5,589 bases of DNA from Gemmatimonadota bacterium (lineage in GTDB: Bacteria > Latescibacterota > UBA2968 > UBA8231), in the NCBI GenBank assembly GCA_026706165.1, contig JAPOZF010000546.1, positions 1 through 5,589 on the forward strand, written 5' to 3'. The notes under the pieces are model-generated. The model had not been told where the DNA came from, did not search any database, and was given only the letters and a program-made list of their open reading frames with translations. Shown in pieces: positions 1 to 5,589 of this stretch (position 1 is the stretch's first letter; each line of letters begins with the position of its first letter). The translations under genes and the position numbers were made by a program.

Positions 1-232
1 GTTTCAGCCTCGCGCAGGTCTCGAAGCCGTCGATCCCCGGCATCATCACGTCGAGCAGGATGAGGTCGACCTCCTGACGCCGGGCCCGCTCCAGGGCTTC
101 GCTGCCGTTGGTGGCGACGAGGACCCCGAAGCGCGCATGCGACAGGGCGCTCACCAGGACCTCGAGGTTGGCCGGGGTGTCGTCGACCACCAGGACCGTC
201 GTCGCAGAACCGGGGCTCCCTGTATCCGTCAC
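1..232 (-). CDS. Response regulator receiver-domain protein (N-terminal part, cut by window edge)
   Basis: Only the first 77 residues are visible. They begin at a GTG codon and run off the left edge. After about 11 disordered residues comes a receiver (REC) domain. The strand-1 motif [10 protein letters not shown] carries the acidic pair D17/D18, and [14 protein letters not shown] carries the expected phosphoacceptor Asp61. The later conserved Ser/Thr and Lys lie outside the window, so integrity and output domain are unknown. The [11 protein letters not shown] form is common in receivers fused to histidine kinase, GGDEF or other signalling modules, so this need not be a transcription factor. 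The GTG overlaps the TGA of the upstream hybrid kinase by 4 bp (GTGA), and no clear Shine-Dalgarno precedes it. This suggests translational coupling and a shared phosphorelay. The receiver identity is secure; the full protein type is not. Confidence 0.9.
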   Translation of the reverse strand, partial: MTDTGSPGSATTVLVVDDTPANLEVLVSALSHARFGVLVATNGSEALERARRQEVDLILLDVMMPGIDGFETCARLK

Positions 233-3200
233 GAGACCGAGTCCTGTTTCCGGTTTGCGCAATCGATCATCTCGACGATTCCGCTGAGGTCGAAGTTCCG
301 CGCCATTTCACCCGCCCTTTGCGCGAAAGCGGCGTACTCGCTTCCCAGTGCGGCGATCCGGTCGATTTCATCGCGCACGGTGACGATGTCTCCCCTGCGG
401 GCCGCCTCGCGGAGCGCGGCCGCCTCATCCCCGGGCGGCGCGACCACCCCTTCGGATGCGCCTTCCACTTCCTTCTCCGCCTCGCCGCAGGTCCATTCGA
501 GCCCGAGGTGCTGCTCGAGTTTTTTCCACAACAGCCGCTCGTCGACCGGCTTGGCGAGAAAGTCGCTGCACCCGGCCTCCCCGCTCTGCTGCTGGTGCTC
601 CTCGTAGACGCTGGCCGAGACGGCGATGACCGGCAGGTGGCGCCATTCCTCCGAAGCTCGCACCCGCCGCGCGACCTCGAAGCCGTCGACTCCGGGCATG
701 ACGAGGTCGACCAGCAGCAGGTCGACGCGGTTTTCCCCGAGCCTGGCGAGGCACTCTTCGCCGTCCGCTGCCTCGACCACCTCGAAACCCAGCGGCTGCA
801 GCATGTTCGCCAGCAGGATCCGGTTCTCCGAACGGTCGTCGGCGACCAGGATCTTCAGGCGTTTCCCGTTGTACCCGGTGGGAGCCGCCTCGGGACCTCT
901 CTCCGCCGGCTCCCACCCCGGGACCGCGGCCAGGGGCAGGTCCACCCTGAAGGTGCTTCCCTTCCCCGCCCGGCTCTCCACCCCGAGCCCGCCCCCCATC
1001 AGCTCGACAAGCTCCCTGGTAATCGCCAGGCCCAACCCCGTGCCCTCGACCACGACTCCGGGTTTGGTCAGCTGCTCGAACGGCTGGAAGATCTTTTCCC
1101 GCGCGCTCTCCGGTATCCCGGCGCCGGTATCCTCGATGCTGAAACGGACGCGCCCGTCGCCGGCGGGGCCGCGCTCCACCGCGAGTCGCACCGATCCCTC
1201 GTCCGTGAACTTCACGGCGTTGCCCAGCAGGTTGAGAAGGACCTGCCTGAGCCTGCGCTCGTCCCCCCTGACCCCCGCCGGCAGGCCGGGGTCGAGCCGG
1301 CACGTGAACTCCAGCCCTTTCTGCCCGGCGCGCATGCGCACAGGGTCGGCCAGGGTCTCGACGAATTCCCCCAGGTCGAACTCCCCGGTTTCCAGCTCGA
1401 GCTTGTGGGCCTCGATCCTCGACAGGTCGAGGATGTCGTCGATCAGGGTCAGCAGGTGCTCTCCGGAGCGCCGGATGGTGTCGACCCCCTCCCGCTGGGG
1501 GCGCGAAAGCCCGCGGTCCCGGCCGAGGATCTGCGCGTAGCCGAGGATGCCGTTGAGGGGGGTCCGCAGCTCGTGGCTCATGTTGGCGAGGAAGGCGCTC
1601 TTGGCCTCGTTGGCGGCCTCGGCCGCGGTGCGCGCCTCCTCGAGGCGGTGATAGTTGCGGAAATGGACAAGGGTGAACCCCGCAACCAGGAGAAGTCCGG
1701 CGCCGATCGACAGGATCCACGCCAGCTGGTCGTAGGGAAACCGCACCTCGAGGGCGGCCGCCGCCGGGTTCCGGGAGCGGTTGAGGTCGGCGTCGACGGC
1801 CACCACCTCGAAGGTGTAGTCCCCCCGGGGCAGGCCGGCGTACTCGACCCGGGTCTCCCGCGTCTGCCGCCACTCCTGCTCGCGGCCGAGCAGGCGGTAC
1901 AGGTAGAGGATGCGGTCGGGCCGTCCCCTGAGGCTCGTGCCCCGGAATTCGAACGCGATCAGCTCCTGCGACGAGGGCACGGATATCTCCTCTTCCGGCC
2001 GGTAGGACCGGTCGGCGACGACCTGGGTGATGCGGACCGGCGGAGGCAGGCGCCCCGGGCGGTAGCGGGTGATGCCGTCCAGCGTCGCAATCCAGACCGA
2101 GCCGTCCCCGGCCACGAGGATGCCGTTCGCCGAGTCCCTCGGCAGGCCGTCCGGACGGTGGAGGTTCTGAAAGACCTCGCCGTCGAAGCGGTCGATCCCC
2201 CCTCCGAACGAGGCCAGCCAGAGATGGCCGGCCCCGTCCCGGGTCATGGCGTGGATGCTTTTGCCGGTCAGGCCGTCGCGGGTCGTCCAGGTCTCGAAGC
2301 TCTCGCCGTCGAAACGCACCAGGCCGTTCCCTGTGCCCAGCCACAGGCCCCCTTCGTCGGCCAGCATGGCCAGCGGCGAGTCGGCGAAGCTGCCGGCGAG
2401 GGGAAACTTGCGGAATACCTCCCCGTCGAAGCGGAACAGCCCGCCCTGGCCCTGCTGTTGCCCGGTGAACCAGAGGTTTCCCCCGGCGTCGGCGAAGCCT
2501 CCCTCCATCAGCTTCAGCTTGCCGGGCAGCGACCTCCCTTCGAGGGGCCTGAAGCGCTCGCCGTCGCTGTAGTTCACGCCCCAGCGGGTGTTGACCCAGA
2601 TCTTCCCGCCGGGGTCCTCGGCGATGCGCCAGATCTCGTTGTCCGAGAGCCCGTCGGCGGTCGTGAAGGCGCGGAACGAGGCGCCGTCGAAGGCGGCGAG
2701 GCCGGCCATGGTGCCGACCCAGAGGGTCCCGGACCGGTCCGTCATCAGGGCGAGGAGCGTGTCGCTCGGCAGGCCGTCGGCGGTGGTGAAGGTCTCGAAC
2801 CTGCGGCCGTCGAAGCGCACCAGTCCGTCTCCCAAGGTCGCCAGACAGATCCGCCCCTGCGGATCCTCCTCCATCCTGATCACGAGGTCGGAGGGAAGTC
2901 CGTCGGCCGCGGAAAAGGTTTTCACCAGTTCCCCGTCATACCGGCTCAGGCCTTCGTGGGTTCCCACCCACAGGTTGCCCTCCCTGTCTTCCATGACGGA
3001 GTAGAGGAAGGGGTTCAGCAGGCCGTCTTCCTTTCCCATGGACCGCACCACCTCCCCGTCGTATCGATGCAGACCGGCCTTCGATGCGAACCACAGGTTG
3101 CCGAAGCGGTCCTCCTCGACCGCGGTGACCCGTTCGAGGCCGCCTGTTTCGAAGCGGCGGAACGCCTCCCCGTCCCGGTATGAGACCCCCCCGTCCCCGG

Positions 3201-5025
3201 CCACCCACAACCTGCCGGAGCTGTCCTCGGCGATGGCCTGGACGCCGCCCGGCAGGCCGTCCGTCCCGGTGTAGTTGGTGAAGGTCGAGCCGTCGAAGCG
3301 GGACACCCCGCCGGCGGTCGCCAACCACACCGCCCCGTCCCTGGTGCCCAGCACGTCGAGCACAAACGGGGCGGGCAACCCATGCTCCGGGGTATAGCTG
3401 GTCAGGCGGTTCCCCGCGAGGCTGCTCACGCCCCGCCCGGCCGCGAACCACAGGCGGCCGGCCGCGTCCTCGGCGACCGCGCTGTGGTAGTTGTACGGCA
3501 GCCCGTCCTCGACGTGGAAGTCGCGCCAGCCGAGGCCGTCGAAGCGGCTCAGCCCGCCCCCCTTTCCATCGGAGGTCCGCATGCCGCGCGCCACCCAGAG
3601 GTTTCCCCTCCGGTCGCGGTGGATCCCGTTGACGAATCCGTCGTGCAGCACCTTCGAGACCTCGTAACCGGTGACGTGGACGCCGTCGAAGCGGCTGACC
3701 CCGAGATCCGTCGCCAGCCACAGGGCGCCCTCCTCGTCCTGAAGGATCTCCCCGGTCTGCGGCACTCCGTCCGGCACTGAGAGGTTCCACCAGTTGCCGC
3801 TGCGGACGCCGGCGCCGGCGCGCACGGTGACCGGCTCGATGTTCCGGGGATTGCCCGGCCCCAGCTCCCTGAGGATCCCCTCGCCGGCGGGAGAGGAGTA
3901 GAGGTGCATCCAAGCGTTCAGCGCCCGCGGGGCGGCAGAGGAATTCTGCCCGTTTCCGCGGGCGCCGAAAGGTGCCAGGGCGACTTTCGCGGCGATCCAT
4001 TCCGGATCGGTCTCGACGTCCGCCCACCACTGCCGCAGCCGGGTGGCGCCGGGAGCCGTGAAGAAACGCGTGTACCATGGATCCACCCCTGCGGCGGGGC
4101 CCTCTACCGCCTGAAAGCCGTGCCGTTCGAGAAGCGGAAGCAGGGCCGCGTCGAACTCCCCGGGGAACTCTCGGGCGCGTTCCGGCGACAGGGGAACGGC
4201 AAGGCGCCCGAGCACGGGTCCGGGACCGGCGCTTTCCGGGGCAGGACCGCGCTCCTCGACGAACCGCAGGGACGCCCAGTTGGCGTCGTTGTCGTCGTCC
4301 CCGCCGTACAGGATCTGGCTGACCCTCTCCGCACCTCCGTCCGGGTCGGCGGCGAGCAGGAAGAAGCCGGCCGAGCGCCCGGCGAACGGGGGCCTCCACT
4401 CCGGGGTGCGTTCCGTCAGCGGCCCCATCGGAACCGCCGCCTCGATGCGGTATCCCGTCTCGCTGAGGGCGACCGCCAGGCGCGTCTCCGGAGGAGCAGG
4501 GGACTCCTCGCTTCCTTGCGCTTCCCCGCGCCGCCACCAGCGCCCGTCCTGAGGACCGGAGGGGTCGGCGACGAAGGCGAAGGCGTGGTCTCCCGGGATC
4601 CACTCGCCGCCGTCGCCGTCGTCCGGGACGTCGAGGTACAGGGCTATCGCGTCCTTCAGGTACCAGGTCAGGCTGGTGCCGCCGGAGACGTCGTGGACGT
4701 TGTCGGTCACGTCGGCGGCGAGATAGATCCAGCCGTCGTCCCAGCGGATCGAGAAGCGGCCCGACAGGTCGGCGGCCGTGCCGGCGGTGCCGGGCGGTTC
4801 CGACACGCCGTCGTCCTTCAGCTCGTTGAACCCGGACATCTGCGGGGCGCCGGGATAGAACCGGGTCCAGTGGGCGCCGCTCCAGTCCGTGAACTCGCCG
4901 TCGAGCACGGGCGGGGCCGGGAAGCGCTCGACCTCGAGGACGTGGTGGGGGCTGGCGCCGGCTGTCCCGGCCAGGGCGAGGCCGGTTGTCAGGAGGACAA
5001 ATTTCAGACGGGTCTCCTGTTTCAC
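229..5025 (-). CDS. Hybrid sensor histidine kinase with CBM9-like domain, two seven-bladed propellers, Y_Y_Y, HisKA/HATPase and receiver
   Basis: This is a membrane-bound sensor kinase of about 1,598 residues, numbered from the GTG at 5025. A signal peptide covers residues 1-24 (cleavage likely AGA|S). A CBM9-like beta domain spans about 28-257, followed by an unassigned segment at 264-412. Fourteen Reg_prop repeats (G-x-LWxA...GhxRFDG) span about 433-991, enough for two seven-bladed propellers. A Y_Y_Y domain (996-1095) and one transmembrane helix (1101-1122) follow. The cytoplasmic part has HisKA with His1151 in [11 protein letters not shown], and HATPase with N1265/N1269, DTGAGIP (D1299) and GTGLGL. 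The receiver has D1396/D1397, phospho-Asp1440, Ser1470 and Lys1492. A helical tail lacking His ends the protein. All catalytic motifs are intact. An in-frame ATG at 5121 would put about 40 charged residues before the hydrophobic core, so I prefer the GTG, which has GGGGAA just upstream. A glycan ligand is inferred, not shown. Confidence 0.93.
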   Translation of the reverse strand: MKQETRLKFVLLTTGLALAGTAGASPHHVLEVERFPAPPVLDGEFTDWSGAHWTRFYPGAPQMSGFNELKDDGVSEPPGTAGTAADLSGRFSIRWDDGWIYLAADVTDNVHDVSGGTSLTWYLKDAIALYLDVPDDGDGGEWIPGDHAFAFVADPSGPQDGRWWRRGEAQGSEESPAPPETRLAVALSETGYRIEAAVPMGPLTERTPEWRPPFAGRSAGFFLLAADPDGGAERVSQILYGGDDDNDANWASLRFVEERGPAPESAGPGPVLGRLAVPLSPERAREFPGEFDAALLPLLERHGFQAVEGPAAGVDPWYTRFFTAPGATRLRQWWADVETDPEWIAAKVALAPFGARGNGQNSSAAPRALNAWMHLYSSPAGEGILRELGPGNPRNIEPVTVRAGAGVRSGNWWNLSVPDGVPQTGEILQDEEGALWLATDLGVSRFDGVHVTGYEVSKVLHDGFVNGIHRDRRGNLWVARGMRTSDGKGGGLSRFDGLGWRDFHVEDGLPYNYHSAVAEDAAGRLWFAAGRGVSSLAGNRLTSYTPEHGLPAPFVLDVLGTRDGAVWLATAGGVSRFDGSTFTNYTGTDGLPGGVQAIAEDSSGRLWVAGDGGVSYRDGEAFRRFETGGLERVTAVEEDRFGNLWFASKAGLHRYDGEVVRSMGKEDGLLNPFLYSVMEDREGNLWVGTHEGLSRYDGELVKTFSAADGLPSDLVIRMEEDPQGRICLATLGDGLVRFDGRRFETFTTADGLPSDTLLALMTDRSGTLWVGTMAGLAAFDGASFRAFTTADGLSDNEIWRIAEDPGGKIWVNTRWGVNYSDGERFRPLEGRSLPGKLKLMEGGFADAGGNLWFTGQQQGQGGLFRFDGEVFRKFPLAGSFADSPLAMLADEGGLWLGTGNGLVRFDGESFETWTTRDGLTGKSIHAMTRDGAGHLWLASFGGGIDRFDGEVFQNLHRPDGLPRDSANGILVAGDGSVWIATLDGITRYRPGRLPPPVRITQVVADRSYRPEEEISVPSSQELIAFEFRGTSLRGRPDRILYLYRLLGREQEWRQTRETRVEYAGLPRGDYTFEVVAVDADLNRSRNPAAAALEVRFPYDQLAWILSIGAGLLLVAGFTLVHFRNYHRLEEARTAAEAANEAKSAFLANMSHELRTPLNGILGYAQILGRDRGLSRPQREGVDTIRRSGEHLLTLIDDILDLSRIEAHKLELETGEFDLGEFVETLADPVRMRAGQKGLEFTCRLDPGLPAGVRGDERRLRQVLLNLLGNAVKFTDEGSVRLAVERGPAGDGRVRFSIEDTGAGIPESAREKIFQPFEQLTKPGVVVEGTGLGLAITRELVELMGGGLGVESRAGKGSTFRVDLPLAAVPGWEPAERGPEAAPTGYNGKRLKILVADDRSENRILLANMLQPLGFEVVEAADGEECLARLGENRVDLLLVDLVMPGVDGFEVARRVRASEEWRHLPVIAVSASVYEEHQQQSGEAGCSDFLAKPVDERLLWKKLEQHLGLEWTCGEAEKEVEGASEGVVAPPGDEAAALREAARRGDIVTVRDEIDRIAALGSEYAAFAQRAGEMARNFDLSGIVEMIDCANRKQDSVS
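2053..3729 (-). repeat. Fourteen tandem propeller-blade coding repeats (Reg_prop) within the hybrid kinase
   Basis: Within the kinase gene the translated motif G-x-LW-h-A/G...G-h-x-R-F/Y-D-G recurs fourteen times, about every 35-45 codons, often followed by a DGLP-type turn. At DNA level this gives a recurring CCGTCGAAGCG-like string (plus-strand view) from the FDG codons and GGCAGGCCGTC from DGLP. Fourteen units equal two seven-bladed propellers, the known arrangement in HTCS-type sensors. Blade 2 has an insertion of roughly eight residues (SDGKGGG region). Blade 3 ends in SSLAG rather than RFDG. Blade 8 reads GRICLAT, with Cys727 in place of the near-invariant Trp. The repeats have diverged at DNA level, so this is an old protein-repeat array rather than a recent amplification. 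Confidence 0.9.
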
Positions 5026-5036
5026 GGATTCCCCGT

Positions 5037-5051
5037 CAACGCCAGGCGTTG
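5037..5051. promoter_or_regulatory. 15-bp palindrome CAACGCC-A-GGCGTTG before the kinase start
   Basis: Seven-bp perfect arms flank a single central base. With only one unpaired base this is more like a protein-binding DNA dyad than an RNA hairpin. It ends 11 bp upstream of the preferred GTG start and lies downstream of the predicted sigma-54 start point, a position where a repressor could block elongation. A palindrome of this length is only mildly improbable by chance in GC-rich DNA, and no known operator is recognised. Confidence 0.3.
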
Positions 5052-5175
5052 TTTCTCTCGTGGTTTCATCCCGTCTACCCGGAGGATTGCGGCAATCGTT
5101 CATGCTCGAACGCTTTGCCATCGAGCCCCGATGTTCCGATTACGAAGCGGTGCGGCGACAGCCTTTCCCGATAAA

Positions 5176-5191
5176 TGCAACTACTGTGCCC
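5176..5191 (-). promoter_or_regulatory. Sigma-54 (RpoN) -24/-12 promoter for the hybrid kinase
   Basis: Read on the minus strand the element is GGGCAC-AGTAG-TTGCA. The established sigma-54 consensus is TGGCAC-N5-TTGCA, so ten of eleven positions match. The diagnostic GG (5190-5189) and GC (5178-5177) are separated by exactly 10 bp. Transcription would begin near 5165, about 45 nt before the in-frame ATG at 5121 and about 140 nt before the preferred GTG at 5025. No comparable sigma-70 promoter fits the same region. A sigma-54 promoter needs an AAA+ enhancer-binding protein, which is not encoded in the visible window. Confidence 0.65.
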
Positions 5192-5261
5192 CTCGACCAG
5201 GAAAAATCAAAGTCAATAATTAACAACAGGTTGTATAAAACTCAGAAGTCCTTCCACAAAG

Positions 5262-5290
5262 GTGGATCCTACGAAATATCGGAGATCCAC
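5262..5290. promoter_or_regulatory. Inverted repeat GTGGATC-N15-GATCCAC, candidate upstream activator site
   Basis: Two perfect 7-bp arms (5262-5268 and 5284-5290) are separated by 15 bp. The centre (5276) lies about 110 bp upstream of the predicted sigma-54 start point, the distance typical for enhancer-binding protein sites. The dyad overlaps the longer 5268-5324 inverted repeat by one base at its left arm, and its right arm sits in that repeat's spacer. The role is inferred from position and symmetry only; no family-specific operator is recognised. Confidence 0.35.
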
Positions 5291-5324
5291 GGCATTTCGG
5301 ATGCCCGCCCCGTTATTTCGTAGG
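5268..5324. repeat. Perfect 11-bp inverted repeat, CCTACGAAATA-N35-TATTTCGTAGG
   Basis: The arms at 5268-5278 and 5314-5324 are perfectly complementary, with a 35-bp spacer. The spacer contains a small hairpin, GGCAT-TTCGG-ATGCC (5291-5305), and the GATCCAC arm of the neighbouring dyad. A perfect 11-bp pairing is unlikely by chance in a region this short. It could be a distal activator/operator pair, a structured RNA element if read-through transcription crosses it, or the remnant of a small palindromic repeat. No target-site duplication is visible at the ends, so a mobile origin is not supported. Confidence 0.55.
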
Positions 5325-5333
5325 CATGGAATT

Positions 5334-5357
5334 CGGCACCCTACCTTCCGGGTGCCG
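5334..5357 (-). terminator. Hairpin after the CcsA-like gene, possible terminator
   Basis: An 8-bp GC-rich stem (CGGCACCC / GGGTGCCG) encloses an 8-base loop and starts 9 bp beyond the TAA of the CcsA-like gene. Position and stem strength fit a transcription terminator or 3'-end stabilising hairpin. No T-run follows on the minus strand (the next bases are AATTCC), so it is not a canonical intrinsic terminator and may be leaky or factor-dependent. Confidence 0.45.
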
Positions 5358-5366
5358 CTGGCCCCC

Positions 5367-5589
5367 TTACAGGTCCTGGGACTCCGCGAAGTCGTGGCGC
5401 ACGCCGAGAAGATTGGCGACGACGAACACGAACCCGGCGATCACCAGCCACTTCAGGCGGCTCCCGTACTGACCGCGAACACCGCGCAGGTACAGGTAGG
5501 CGGCATACGAAAGCCACGTCGGCACCGCCATCAGGATCTTGGGGTCTCCCCGCCCGAGGAACTCCCCCGGAGCTCCCAGCAGCCAGACA
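5367..5589 (-). CDS. CcsA/HemX/YpjD-like cytochrome c assembly membrane protein (C-terminal fragment)
   Basis: Only the last 73 residues before a TAA stop are visible; the rest lies beyond the right edge. The fragment has GRGDPKILM, then a hydrophobic helix (about 19-35, TWLSYAAYLYLRG), a basic loop (RGQYGSRLK) and a second helix (about 46-62). A short tail with LGVRHDF follows. The order of DPK motif, TWL-Y-YL helix, Arg-rich loop, GF helix and Gly-Val-x-x-x tail parallels the end of CcsA/HemX-type proteins. These handle heme for cytochrome c maturation at the inner membrane. The family's usual WDPKE reads RGDPKI here, so this is a divergent member at best. It shares strand with the kinase but is separated by a hairpin and a separate promoter, so it is probably a different operon. 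The CDS is secure; the family assignment is moderate. Confidence 0.6.
   Translation of the reverse strand, partial: VWLLGAPGEFLGRGDPKILMAVPTWLSYAAYLYLRGVRGQYGSRLKWLVIAGFVFVVANLLGVRHDFAESQDL

Larger units (their letters stand above)
5026..5366. other. Intergenic regulatory region upstream of the hybrid kinase
   Basis: This 341-bp stretch separates the end of the CcsA-like gene from the preferred kinase start. I see no convincing gene on either strand. The centre (about 5200-5280) is distinctly AT-richer than the surrounding coding DNA. Going toward the kinase it holds a GC-rich hairpin, two overlapping inverted repeats, a short ACAAC-AG-GTTGT palindrome (5223-5234), a sigma-54-type promoter and a 15-bp palindrome. 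If the alternative ATG at 5121 is the true start, the gene-free part shrinks to 245 bp, and the 15-bp palindrome would fall inside the coding region. Confidence 0.8.

Noticed and set aside
425..2344. Long minus-strand open frame (639 codons) in another frame of the kinase gene
   Set aside because: It is dominated by Arg, Gly and Pro, shows no domain pattern, and overlaps the well-supported kinase frame completely.
319..3183. Very long plus-strand open frame (954 codons) opposite the kinase gene
   Set aside because: It is antisense to intact kinase, HATPase, receiver and propeller motifs. Its translation is low-complexity (rich in Arg, Pro, Gly, Val) with no recognisable domain, as expected for a shadow frame in GC-rich DNA.
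5188..5216. Possible sigma-70 promoter with TTGACT (5216-5211, minus strand) as -35
   Set aside because: The hexamer at the correct 17-bp spacing is AGGGGC, which bears no resemblance to TATAAT. The sigma-54 element nearby is a much better match.
3904..5223. Plus-strand open frame of 439 codons covering the sensor N-terminus and part of the intergenic region
   Set aside because: It is a shadow of the CBM9-like coding region, with no recognisable domain and no plausible start context. The same applies to the frame at 4889-5323.
5204..5224. IHF-binding site in the AT-rich tract between the dyad and the sigma-54 box
   Set aside because: AATCAA is present, but the required TTR after four bases is not, so the consensus is incomplete.
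5268..5324. Integron attC-like or MITE interpretation of the 57-bp inverted repeat
   Set aside because: It lacks the GTTRRRY/RYYYAAC core sites of attC, no target-site duplication flanks the arms, and no transposase or integrase is visible.

Overview
The window looks like a chromosomal segment from a high-GC Gram-negative bacterium. Coding DNA is strongly GC-rich, a secreted sensor spans an inner membrane, and a sigma-54-type promoter and a CcsA-like cytochrome c assembly protein are present. A Desulfuromonas/Geobacter-like or other deltaproteobacterial-grade host is my best guess, but no marker gene fixes the taxonomy. All three genes I can support lie on the minus strand, so the biological order runs from right to left. 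The long open frames on the plus strand are shadows of the GC-rich minus-strand gene.

Layout in transcription order: (1) 5589-5367 is the C-terminal end of a membrane protein resembling the CcsA/HemX/YpjD cytochrome c assembly family. It is followed within 10 bp by a GC-rich hairpin (5357-5334). (2) 5366-5026 is a 341-bp intergenic region with a relatively AT-rich centre. It contains overlapping inverted repeats (5324-5262), a near-consensus sigma-54 promoter (5191-5176) and a 15-bp palindrome (5051-5037) just ahead of the chosen start. (3) 5025-229 encodes a giant hybrid sensor histidine kinase of about 1,598 residues: signal peptide, CBM9-like domain, an unassigned segment, fourteen propeller repeats (two seven-bladed propellers), Y_Y_Y domain, one membrane helix, HisKA, HATPase, receiver, and a short helical tail. 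(4) 232-1 is the start of a second receiver-domain protein. Its GTG start overlaps the kinase stop by 4 bp, and it runs off the left edge.

Inferred working model: the periplasmic CBM9-like and propeller domains detect an extracellular ligand, possibly a carbohydrate. The signal passes through the Y_Y_Y domain and the single membrane helix to the cytoplasmic kinase core. Phosphate then moves from His to the internal receiver Asp, and the translationally coupled receiver protein downstream is the likely partner. The layout resembles the hybrid two-component (HTCS) glycan sensors of Bacteroidetes, but no AraC-type DNA-binding domain is fused to the C-terminus. The sigma-54 promoter with inverted repeats about 110-130 bp upstream suggests that an enhancer-binding protein controls the kinase-receiver operon.
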